From positions 27,018-91,017 of the forward strand of contig CBINFS010000013.1 in the NCBI GenBank assembly GCA_966250015.1: 64,000 bases of DNA, written 5' to 3'. The position numbers and the translations under genes were made by a program. The notes below the pieces were generated by a model. It did not search any database, was not told where the DNA came from, and saw nothing but the letters and a program-made list of their open reading frames with translations. Positions 9,093 through 17,132 of this stretch are shown here, piece by piece (positions within the stretch are counted from its first letter, which is position 1; every line of letters starts with the position of its first letter). The DNA comes from CBINFS01 sp966250015. Its GTDB lineage: Bacteria > Bacteroidota > Rhodothermia > Rhodothermales > DASSAV01.

Positions 9093-11441
9093 ATGAGCAA
9101 TCGCAGAAACCCTATCAGTAGCAGCCCGGGCGCCTTATACAGGCCAGGCAAGACCGCACCTTATCGTACCAGGAGTTACGCCTCCTCTATGGCTGATCCT
9201 TCCGGGGATACGGCGATCAATCTCAAGCAGATTTGGGAGATCATATATCGCGGCAAATGGATCATTCTGGGTGTATGCCTGCTCATTACGGGTGGTGCGG
9301 CGGTTTACACGCTAAGAATACCCCCAACGTATGAAGGTACGAGCATTGTAGCCGTCGATTCGAGAGGAACCTATATGCCGGGTATTCAGGCGCCCATCGA
9401 AGGCCGCATGGTAACGACCGAGGTGGGGGTTCTGGGTAGGTCGAGTGAGCTGGCCAATCGTGTCGCCTCGAACATTCTCAAGGCTGCGGATTCTTCTGGT
9501 GACAAGACGTTATACCCGATCGTCCTTAGCCAGCCGGGCTCTGATGTAACACTCCCGGTTGAGGACATCGCTACGAAGCTCAGCCGGCGTGTGAAATTCC
9601 TTCCGGTATCGAGCGAGAGCATGATTTACATCGTAGCGGAAAGTACCTCTCCGCAGGAAGCGGCCCAGATCGCCAACGAATATGCTACTGAATATAAAGA
9701 ATATGCGCAGGAAGTAAGCCGTGCGAGTATCGTGGCTGCACGGACGTTTTTAGAGGAACAGGTTCGGCAGGTCCAACAAGAACTCAGTGCGATCGAAAAT
9801 CAATACGAGAGTTTTGCCAATAGCCGACAGGTTGTAACACAGGGCGAAGCGGGGGAACGTGTCGTTGCCGAATACATCAATCTGGTCACCCAACGTGATG
9901 ACAGGCAGTTTCAGCTGAAAAACGCTGAGAATGAAAAGCGGCTACTCGAAGCCGAACTGGCACGCGTTCGCCCCGATCTGGAGGGAAGGGTTGCCACGGG
10001 TTTACAGATGGAGATCGATGAGCTCCAGCGGCGGGTCGTCGACCTCAAGCTTCAGGCCGAGACGTACTACAAGGTTGATCCTTCGCTTCGGGGTAATGAA
10101 GATCGCGTCGCTGAGCTGAAACGGATCGTTGACGAGATTAACCACTGGGAGAATCGTAAGAACCAGTTAGTGCAGCAGCTGGCCGAGCAGACCCTGAGCA
10201 GCGGTGTTAGCAAGCCGGGTGGCGAACTGGACCTTGCCGCCTCCCTCACGTCGAGAATCAATGAGATCGACCTCAATATCAACCGTCTTCAATATGAAAT
10301 CGATTTGCTCGAGGATCGAATAGCATCATATGGTGGAAGGTTGGGAACCATTCCCCGGCAGACCATCGAGAACGAGCAGCTACAGCGCAGGCGAGAGCTG
10401 GTGGAGAGCTGGTTCAAAATGTATCAGACGGAGCTGCAAAAATACCTCGTGGCAGAACAGTCGGACTTGGGATACGTGAGCCTGGTGCGAATGGCGTCTA
10501 TCCCCGTCGCTCCGGTTCGTCCAGACGTCCAGAAAAACATTCTACTCGCGTTAATGGTGGGCCTGTTTTTCGGTACGGGGTTGGTGTTCATTACCCGGGC
10601 AGTCCGTAACCGGCTGGAAAAGCCGGAGGACGTGCAGGCGCTCGGATACGACCTCCTCGGTATCATTCCTCCGATGGAACGTGAGATAAAAACTTCGTTC
10701 CAGGGCCGTAAAGAGATTGAAGTGGGAGGGAGGAAACTGAGCACCAATTTGCTCCCATTGTTGCAGCCCTGGTCGACCATTTCGGAAAACTACCGGCTAG
10801 TCCGGACCAATCTGCAACGGGGTAAAGCGGGTGAAGCCCCTCAACTCGTGCTGGTGACCAGCCCCGAGATGTCGGATGGGAAGACGGTGAACGCGGTCAA
10901 CATCGCCATCACGATGGCGCAGAGCGGATCGCGAACGCTGCTGATCGACGCGGACCTTCGACGCCCAAATGCACACCGATTGTTGGGCAGAGATAAAGGG
11001 CCGGGTCTGGCGGAAATCCTCGAGATGTCGGAAGACGAGCTGCCGGCGTTTGAACATTACAGGACCGACATCCGGCACCTCACCTTCATTCCTGCTGGTT
11101 CCTCGAATACTCCTCCGCCTGAGCTAGTCGGTTCGTCGACCATGGAGGAGCTTTTGATCAAAGCTCGTGAGGCATTCGACGTAATTGTGATCGATTCTCC
11201 TCCCGTGCTGGCTGCTACCGACGCACTTCTGCTTGCCACACGTGCGGATTCAACGATTGTGGTTGTCTCTGCCCAGCGAACAGAGCCTCGAGCCCTCCTC
11301 GCCGTGCGGACGATGCTGGAAGGCGTCGGGGTAGAGGCTATCTGGACGCTTTTGAATCGCTTCGACAGTACCAAGGCCGGATATGACAGGTACGGCCTGG
11401 GGTATGGATACAGCTACAAATACGAATACCGTGCTCCCTGA
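9093..11441 (+). CDS. Polysaccharide co-polymerase / tyrosine autokinase (Wzc type)
   Basis: A 782-aa inner-membrane protein that sets chain length and couples polymerisation to export through cycles of tyrosine phosphorylation. The Wzz domain begins near residue 43, with a first membrane helix at about 52-70. A long periplasmic region rich in coiled coil (about 200-440) follows, then a second helix at about 480-503. The cytoplasmic BY-kinase has Walker A TSPEMSDGKT (about 589-598), Walker A' LLIDADLRRPN (about 616) and Walker B DVIVIDSPP (about 696). The last 20 residues carry seven tyrosines (YDRYGLGYGYSYKYEY), the expected autophosphorylation cluster. The Walker A loop has SDGKT where SxGKT or GEGKS is more usual, but the Lys is kept. 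The ATG at 9093 has a weak ribosome site; the start could be slightly downstream. Confidence 0.93.
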   Translation: MSNRRNPISSSPGALYRPGKTAPYRTRSYASSMADPSGDTAINLKQIWEIIYRGKWIILGVCLLITGGAAVYTLRIPPTYEGTSIVAVDSRGTYMPGIQAPIEGRMVTTEVGVLGRSSELANRVASNILKAADSSGDKTLYPIVLSQPGSDVTLPVEDIATKLSRRVKFLPVSSESMIYIVAESTSPQEAAQIANEYATEYKEYAQEVSRASIVAARTFLEEQVRQVQQELSAIENQYESFANSRQVVTQGEAGERVVAEYINLVTQRDDRQFQLKNAENEKRLLEAELARVRPDLEGRVATGLQMEIDELQRRVVDLKLQAETYYKVDPSLRGNEDRVAELKRIVDEINHWENRKNQLVQQLAEQTLSSGVSKPGGELDLAASLTSRINEIDLNINRLQYEIDLLEDRIASYGGRLGTIPRQTIENEQLQRRRELVESWFKMYQTELQKYLVAEQSDLGYVSLVRMASIPVAPVRPDVQKNILLALMVGLFFGTGLVFITRAVRNRLEKPEDVQALGYDLLGIIPPMEREIKTSFQGRKEIEVGGRKLSTNLLPLLQPWSTISENYRLVRTNLQRGKAGEAPQLVLVTSPEMSDGKTVNAVNIAITMAQSGSRTLLIDADLRRPNAHRLLGRDKGPGLAEILEMSEDELPAFEHYRTDIRHLTFIPAGSSNTPPPELVGSSTMEELLIKAREAFDVIVIDSPPVLAATDALLLATRADSTIVVVSAQRTEPRALLAVRTMLEGVGVEAIWTLLNRFDSTKAGYDRYGLGYGYSYKYEYRAP

Positions 11442-11589
11442 CGTATCCCAGGGCAATTAATCTTGAAGGGGAGTGGACGATGGCGTCCTGCGAACATTCA
11501 TTCCGGGACAGGTGAGAAAGACCCCCGAGCATGGGCTTTGTGAAAAGCCATGGTAGTTACAGGATCCTCGTTAAAACACTGATCACGAA

Positions 11590-12069
11590 ATGAGCTCTCT
11601 TTCAAAAATCCTGGCAGTCATACTGTGTCTCGTCGTCGTTCCAGAATTGTATGCCCAGGAGCCTGGGCAACAGATACGGCTCCACGCCCGACCTGGCTAC
11701 CCGACCATTACCATCTACGTGATGGGTAACGCTACAAACACGGGTATATGGCGAGTCGAACAAGACATCTCATTCATCGAACTTCTAACCGTTCTAAACG
11801 CAGCACGATCGGAGGCACAACAGATAGAAACTGAGACTCGTGTCATGCTCGATCTGTACCGGAGGGTTGGCAATGAGCGCACGTTGGTCTATCACGCACG
11901 GCTCGAAGAAGCCATCGCTCAAAACGTCGTACCTCCCGGTCTACAGAATGAAGATGTGCTCGTGGTTTCTTCTATTTCAAAGCGAAGATTTTCACTGAGG
12001 TCGGTAACCACGATTGTTGGCGCTACCTCATCTCTTGTTCTGCTGATCTTGCGACTCAGCAGGTTGTAG
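11590..12069 (+). CDS. Small secreted SLBB-like protein with C-terminal membrane helix
   Basis: A 159-aa protein with a signal peptide ending LYAQ (about 1-22) and a segment at about 38-65 (PTITIYVMGNATNTGIWRV) that reads like an SLBB beta-grasp motif of polysaccharide export proteins. The middle is charged, and the C-terminus has a hydrophobic stretch (about 138-157, TIVGATSSLVLLILRL) that could anchor it. It sits between the Wzc-type kinase and the ABC exporter, so a role in export or in contacting the co-polymerase is inferred. It lacks the Poly_export domain of Wza, so it is not a complete outer-membrane exporter. The assignment rests on one motif and context. Confidence 0.55.
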   Translation: MSSLSKILAVILCLVVVPELYAQEPGQQIRLHARPGYPTITIYVMGNATNTGIWRVEQDISFIELLTVLNAARSEAQQIETETRVMLDLYRRVGNERTLVYHARLEEAIAQNVVPPGLQNEDVLVVSSISKRRFSLRSVTTIVGATSSLVLLILRLSRL

Positions 12070-12106
12070 GACCTGACATTACATAATCCTCAGCTGGCGA
12101 AGTACC

Positions 12107-13897
12107 GTGAGTGGTCATAAAAAGGTTTTATATAGAAGTTACCGGAAATACTGGCATCTGATAGCCCTTGCCCTTTTGTTCTCAATGATGGCAGCCGCCT
12201 TCGAGGGGATCGGGCTCGGGTTGCTCATCCCATTCTTGAAGAACCTGTCCGGCACGGGCGGGGAAGGATTCCATACTGGCTGGCAGTTGATCGACAGTTG
12301 GCTTTTGTCCGAAGATGTACCGCTGATCACGCGACTGTATAGAATCTGCGGGTTGATCATCGTCGCCACGTTTCTTCGGGCCTTTTTCAGCTATCTGGCA
12401 TCGACGGGTGGCCAGAGAGCCCGGGCGCGGGTCGTCGAAGACATGCGGATGAGGGTTGTAAATCAAATCCTTGACGTTTCCGTTCGGTTTTTTACAAAGA
12501 AACGTTCCGGCGAGATACTCAACATTTTGACCAATGAGCTCCAGAGTGTTGGTGCGGCGCTTTCCCTCGTAATGATCGAGATCACACGTGGCTCGCTGCT
12601 CCTCGTCTACGTGGTCTTTATGTTCTTGATATCGTGGCAGCTCTCTCTTCTGGTTGTCTTCTTCTTCGGCCTGCTGGCTTTTGGGCTCACGCGTATCATC
12701 ACCCTCGTGCGGCAGAGCGGTAAAGAAATTCCGAAAGCAGGGGCAGCCTTCATTTCGTCGGCTTCGGAGCTCATTAACGGTATCCGAACGGTGACGGCAT
12801 ACGACATGAAGTCTTTCGAACGGGAGCGTATGCAAAAGGCTTCAAACCGGTATGCAGAGGCCGTTATCCGGACCGGCGAACGAAGTCATCTCGTACAGCC
12901 GATATCGGTGGCGGTCGTCGGGACCGTGCTCATCATCGTCGTCTTGCTGGCAACGCAATACTACGTATTGCCGGGCAAGCTGGATATGGCGCTTTTATTG
13001 ACGTTCTTATTCGCATTGATGCGTCTCGTGCCAATCGTTCACGATTTGAATCGACAGAGGGGGCAGTGGGCAACGATCGACGCGGCGATGTCGGAAGTGG
13101 CTTCATTTATTGAGCGAAGAGATAAGCCGTATCTGAAAAATGGGACCGTGGTACTCGATAGTTTCAAAAGGGACCTGGTCTTTGAAAACGTATCCTTTGC
13201 CTACGAACCGGAAAGTCCCGTTCTACAGAATATCAACTTGCACATCCGTAAGGGTACGACTACTGCCATCGTCGGGGCTTCGGGGGCCGGGAAATCCACT
13301 CTCGTCGACCTGATCCCGCGGCTCTATGATCCTACGGAAGGCAAGATCCTGCTCGACGGAGTGGAACTGAGTGAGTACACCCTTTCTTCCCTTCGCCAAA
13401 AGATCGCTGTCGTGAGCCAGGATACGTTTCTCTTCAACGACACGGTCCGCGTGAACATTGCCTACGGCTGCCCCGGCGCCACGATGGATCAGATTCGAGA
13501 AGCGGCAGAGCGTGCTAATGCCTTGTCATTCATCGAGGAAATGCCGGAAGGGTTCGATACGATGCTCGGCGACCGCGGAATCCGGCTTTCCGGCGGTCAG
13601 CGCCAGCGGCTCGCCATTGCGCGCGCCCTGTTGCGCGATCCGGAGATTCTGATCCTCGATGAAGCCACGAGTGCACTCGACAGCGTGTCCGAGCGCCTGG
13701 TACAGCAATCACTCGACGATCTTCGGAAGGGACGGACGGTTATCGTGATTGCACATCGCCTTTCCACGGTCGAGAATGCGGATCACATCGTGGTTCTCGA
13801 AGAAGGGCGGATCGTCGAGCAGGGAACGTACGAGGAACTGCTTGAAAAGAAAGGACAGCTCTGGGAGTACCATTCGATCCAGTTCCAGCTGTCCTGA
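12107..13897 (+). CDS. ABC exporter, fused membrane and ATPase domains (MsbA/PglK-like)
   Basis: A 596-aa half-transporter. The N-terminal membrane domain (about 15-320) has several long hydrophobic segments. The ATPase part carries Walker A GASGAGKST (about 390), Q-loop VVSQDTFLFNDTV, signature LSGGQRQRLAIARALL (about 494), Walker B ILILDEATSALDS (about 514) and the switch histidine in IAHRLS. Relatives flip lipid-linked oligosaccharides (PglK) or lipid A (MsbA). Lying in the operon with WbaP and the kinase, with no Wzx-like flippase in the window, it is the best candidate for repeat-unit flipping. The start is GTG at 12107; no better in-frame start lies ahead of the first helix. Confidence 0.9.
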   Translation: MSGHKKVLYRSYRKYWHLIALALLFSMMAAAFEGIGLGLLIPFLKNLSGTGGEGFHTGWQLIDSWLLSEDVPLITRLYRICGLIIVATFLRAFFSYLASTGGQRARARVVEDMRMRVVNQILDVSVRFFTKKRSGEILNILTNELQSVGAALSLVMIEITRGSLLLVYVVFMFLISWQLSLLVVFFFGLLAFGLTRIITLVRQSGKEIPKAGAAFISSASELINGIRTVTAYDMKSFERERMQKASNRYAEAVIRTGERSHLVQPISVAVVGTVLIIVVLLATQYYVLPGKLDMALLLTFLFALMRLVPIVHDLNRQRGQWATIDAAMSEVASFIERRDKPYLKNGTVVLDSFKRDLVFENVSFAYEPESPVLQNINLHIRKGTTTAIVGASGAGKSTLVDLIPRLYDPTEGKILLDGVELSEYTLSSLRQKIAVVSQDTFLFNDTVRVNIAYGCPGATMDQIREAAERANALSFIEEMPEGFDTMLGDRGIRLSGGQRQRLAIARALLRDPEILILDEATSALDSVSERLVQQSLDDLRKGRTVIVIAHRLSTVENADHIVVLEEGRIVEQGTYEELLEKKGQLWEYHSIQFQLS

Positions 13898-13939
13898 TCG
13901 GGTTGCATCTGCGAAGTTTATAATCATCTGTCGTAACAA

Positions 13940-14962
13940 ATGGCCAGTGTCTACCTCGTTTCGGCGGCGCTTGAGGATAGCGATCGGTTCCCCGCTTTCG
14001 CACTCGACGATCTCGAACGGATCAAGAGGAGTGCGGAGCGGGATAAGCACGGCGTTCACAAACTCACTGACGACCCGGAAACGGCGGACCTGATCCTTTT
14101 CGTCGAAAGGGCTCATGCGACCGGACGGTACATGGAGGCGATCAGGAGGCACCCCCTCTTAAAGAAGTATCGAGACAAATGCTTTATCTATAACTCCCGG
14201 TATTTTGGTGTGCCCTTCCTGCCCGGTGTTTACGGATGTGTTCGGAAACGGGATTTCCTTTATCCTCAGCGCATGTGCTCTGGGCATTACCTGGAGGTTT
14301 GTGAGCGTGACGAGCTGGAATATCAGGAGCCTCTTCCGAATCCGCCGTATCTGTACTCGTTCGTTGGAGCCGTGAATACCTGGCCTTCAGTCCGCGCTCC
14401 ACTTTCACGGCTGTCTCATCCACGTGGATACTTCGTCGACACGTCCGAGGAACGGAAAAGACTGGAAGCGGAGGGAGTACACGCGGACAAGACCTGGTAT
14501 ACACAACGGTACGTTGACGTTGTAAGGAAGAGCAAATTCGTTCTGTGCCCCAGAGGAGATGCCGTGGGTAGCATGAGGCTTTTCGAGAGCATGAAAATGG
14601 GGCGTGCTCCCGTCATTATTGCCGACCAATGGGTCAACCCCAGAGGGCCTGATTGGGAGTCTTTCAGTATTCGGATACGGGAGAAGGATATCCCAACCAT
14701 CCCGAGAGTGCTCGAGGAGATGGAAGATCGGGCGCTTGAGATGGGAATCGTTGCTCGGAAGGTCTGGGAGGAGTGGTTTTCCGAGGAGGTGTCTTTTCAC
14801 TGGGCAGTGGAATGGTGCCTCGAGATCATGGAAAAGCGGAAGGTACCCGAGTCCATCATGCGTTTTGCCGTTCCTCTGGGATTATTGATGCCGTTCCACC
14901 TGAGGCGTTATTTGGGCACCCGCGTTCACCTTTATAAAACACAGGGGAAGCTCATTCTGTAA
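13940..14962 (+). CDS. Exostosin-like (GT47-type) glycosyltransferase
   Basis: A 340-aa protein with the exostosin-family pattern: an N-terminal ADLILFVERAH strand, a middle IYNSRYFGVPFLPGVY segment, then YSFVGAVNTWPSVR, SKFVLCPRGDAVGSMRLFESM and MGRAPVIIADQWVNP (about 195-235), matching the donor-binding half of bacterial exostosin-like transferases. The family adds glucuronosyl, xylosyl, arabinosyl or galactosyl residues in different organisms; the donor here is unknown, though UDP-xylose would be available from the gene at 1435. No membrane segment or signal peptide is seen, so it should act in the cytoplasm. It follows the ABC exporter by 42 nt in the same operon. Confidence 0.8.
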   Translation: MASVYLVSAALEDSDRFPAFALDDLERIKRSAERDKHGVHKLTDDPETADLILFVERAHATGRYMEAIRRHPLLKKYRDKCFIYNSRYFGVPFLPGVYGCVRKRDFLYPQRMCSGHYLEVCERDELEYQEPLPNPPYLYSFVGAVNTWPSVRAPLSRLSHPRGYFVDTSEERKRLEAEGVHADKTWYTQRYVDVVRKSKFVLCPRGDAVGSMRLFESMKMGRAPVIIADQWVNPRGPDWESFSIRIREKDIPTIPRVLEEMEDRALEMGIVARKVWEEWFSEEVSFHWAVEWCLEIMEKRKVPESIMRFAVPLGLLMPFHLRRYLGTRVHLYKTQGKLIL

Positions 14963-15013
14963 TGACCGTCCCGGCATTAGGCATTTCGGGATTCATTCTC
15001 GATCTCAGATTCG

Positions 15014-15997
15014 ATGGAACGTACAGCTGAAAGCGTAGCCCCTGTTACCGGAATCAAAGGTGTTTGGACCGGCACCTCTGAAGGTGGCGTTCTTCCGTTC
15101 GTGTCGGTCATCATCCCGGTATACAACGATCCCGTACGGCTGAACGTTTGCCTGAATTCCCTCCGGCGTCAGAGCTATCCTGCCGAACGTTTTGAGGTGA
15201 TCGTGGTGGACAATGGCTCAAAGACGCCCATTGAACCCGGTGCGGCCATGGCTCCTCACTGGCGAGTGATCAAGGAAGGCAGACCCGGGTCTTTTGCCGC
15301 ACGGAACGCTGGTATTGCGGCGGCGGCCGGATCTGTGCTTGCCTTTACCGATTCGGACTGTATTCCTGAGCCCGACTGGCTCGAGAAAGGAGTGGCTCAG
15401 CTGCTGCAACATCCTGACTGTGGGCTGATCGCAGGCAGGGTTGAAGTCTTCCCGCGAAAACCAAACCATCCGAAAGGCAGTGAGCTTTACGACATGCTCT
15501 TTTACCTGGATCAGGAGGCTGCCGTAAAGAGGCAGCATTACGGGGCAACGGCAAATTTATTCGTTCACCGTTCCGTTATTGAGAAAGTGGGTGCGTTCAA
15601 CCCCGACTTCAAGTCAACCGGTGACAGTGAATGGGGTAAACGAGTTTACGAAAACGGCTTTTATCAGGTTTATGCTGGTGATGCGGCCATCAGGCATCCA
15701 GCGCGCAGCTCGCTCTGGGATCTGATCCGAAAGACGATTAGGATAACCGGCGGGCACTACGACATGAAAGTCAATCGGAACCCCGGCTTGTCGAAATGGA
15801 AAATCCTGCGGGACGATTTTCGTATGTGGGTTCCACCGGTAAAGAATATGCTCTGGGCGATTGGCGGTAGCAGGGCGAAGTCGGCGGGATCCATTGGTAG
15901 CCGATTAGCTGTCGCTTTCATCATACTCGTTCTCCACTATTGCCGTCGTATTGAATTGATTCGGCTTGTGCTGGGAGGGGAATCCAAAAATTACTGA
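15014..15997 (+). CDS. Glycosyltransferase family 2
   Basis: A 327-aa GT-A enzyme. The core starts at about 27 with FVSVIIPVYNDPVRLNVCLNSL, followed by FEVIVVDNGSKTP, AARNAGIAAAAGSVLAFTDSDCIPEPDWL (the DSD metal/nucleotide motif near 113-116) and GDSEWGKRVYENGF, which supplies the catalytic-base region. A hydrophobic stretch near 297-312 may associate the protein with the membrane. It should add one sugar of the repeat unit at the cytoplasmic face, between the exostosin-like transferase and a sulfotransferase. The acceptor and donor are unknown. Confidence 0.87.
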   Translation: MERTAESVAPVTGIKGVWTGTSEGGVLPFVSVIIPVYNDPVRLNVCLNSLRRQSYPAERFEVIVVDNGSKTPIEPGAAMAPHWRVIKEGRPGSFAARNAGIAAAAGSVLAFTDSDCIPEPDWLEKGVAQLLQHPDCGLIAGRVEVFPRKPNHPKGSELYDMLFYLDQEAAVKRQHYGATANLFVHRSVIEKVGAFNPDFKSTGDSEWGKRVYENGFYQVYAGDAAIRHPARSSLWDLIRKTIRITGGHYDMKVNRNPGLSKWKILRDDFRMWVPPVKNMLWAIGGSRAKSAGSIGSRLAVAFIILVLHYCRRIELIRLVLGGESKNY

Positions 15998-16039
15998 CAC
16001 CCCTTTCACCAAGTACGAGCTTTATAATAGACCAATCGC

Positions 16040-17089
16040 ATGAAACCTCCGATTTTTATCGTTGGAGCCAATCGTTCGGGTACCACGTTATTGAGGCTCA
16101 TTTTGAATGCACATTCGAACATTGCCATTCCAGAGGAGCTTCAGTATTTGCAGTCGAGGCCGGCGGGAATACCGATCGAACAGTGGCGAAATCCCGGGAT
16201 CGATAAGGACCGGTATTTCCGATACGTTACCCGCACCCTGAAGCAACGCGAGGCCATGTTGCCCGGCCTGGACATTGACGCCTTGAGGGATGAAATTCTT
16301 CAGACCGGGCAGGGCGACTTCAGAACGCCCTACGTCGTGATGCTCGAGAACTGGATGCGGCTCCAGGGGAAAAAACGATTCGGCGAAAAAACTCCCGGTA
16401 ATCTATTCTACGCGGATATTTTGCAGGAGTGGTTTCCCGGCGCCAAATTCATCTACGTCGTGCGCGATCCAAGGGCAGGGGTAAGCTCGATGATGGAGAC
16501 TTCCTTTTTCCCAGGTGATCTCGTTTTCAACGCGATGAGCAGGCGTAAATTTGCTACCGAGGGACGCAACCGGCTCGAGCGTGCCGTACCGACCGATCAG
16601 AGGGTCACGATCAGATTCGAGGATCTCGTCAACAAACCGGAGGAGACGGTAAAAGCACTTTGCGAGTTCATCGAAGAGGAGTTTGAGCCGGAAATGCTGC
16701 GATTTCACAAGAACGCCAGCAAGTTCATGAGCCCTCAGGCATCCAGCGATTTCAATGCGGCGGCGACCCGGCCGATTGCACCGCAAATAGCCGAGAAATG
16801 GCGGCAGAAGCTCAACCGACACCAGATCGCCATTATCGAGCACATCTGCGCGGGTGAAATGCAGGAATTCGGATACGAACCGGACGGCTATCCGCTACGC
16901 CTGAGGGACAGGGCAGAGATCATGGTCAAGACGTTGTACTGGAACGTCCAATGCTGGCGCATGCGTAAAGCCCGTCACTACATAATCCGGTACAAGATGT
17001 TTTCAGGATTGCGTAATCGGTCGAAGAAATTCCTTCGAGCTCTGGCAAAGCCGACCACCACGTTTGGCTACGAGCCCTCATCAAAATAG
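16040..17089 (+). CDS. Sulfotransferase (PAPS-dependent), first of five
   Basis: A 349-aa cytoplasmic enzyme of the P-loop sulfotransferase family, which moves sulfate from PAPS to a hydroxyl or amine. The 5'-phosphosulfate loop is FIVGANRSGTTLLRLIL (about 4-20), with NIAIPEELQYL after it. The 3'-phosphate site is YVVRDPRAGVSSM (about 137-149), followed by RFEDLVNKPEETV. Its position as the last gene of the 6.3-17.1 kb run suggests it sulfates the polysaccharide precursor rather than a small metabolite. The target position is unknown. It faces the minus-strand gene at 17133, with a shared inverted repeat between them. Confidence 0.87.
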   Translation: MKPPIFIVGANRSGTTLLRLILNAHSNIAIPEELQYLQSRPAGIPIEQWRNPGIDKDRYFRYVTRTLKQREAMLPGLDIDALRDEILQTGQGDFRTPYVVMLENWMRLQGKKRFGEKTPGNLFYADILQEWFPGAKFIYVVRDPRAGVSSMMETSFFPGDLVFNAMSRRKFATEGRNRLERAVPTDQRVTIRFEDLVNKPEETVKALCEFIEEEFEPEMLRFHKNASKFMSPQASSDFNAAATRPIAPQIAEKWRQKLNRHQIAIIEHICAGEMQEFGYEPDGYPLRLRDRAEIMVKTLYWNVQCWRMRKARHYIIRYKMFSGLRNRSKKFLRALAKPTTTFGYEPSSK

Positions 17090-17097
17090 GGCAACTT

Positions 17098-17126
17098 GGG
17101 ATTGAATGACAGCCTCATTCAACCCC
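17098..17126. terminator. Inverted repeat between convergent genes
   Basis: GGGATTGAATGA (17098-17109) pairs with TCATTCAACCCC (17115-17126) around a 5-nt loop. The single non-Watson-Crick position becomes a G-U pair in the minus-strand transcript. Placed between convergent stops at 17089 and 17133, it probably ends transcription from either or both sides. Confidence 0.5.
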
Positions 17127-17132
17127 TTTCCA

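Noticed and set aside
12182..12835. 217-codon minus-strand open frame
   Set aside because: It lies entirely within the ABC exporter gene and its translation is Arg/Gln/Asp-rich without motifs.
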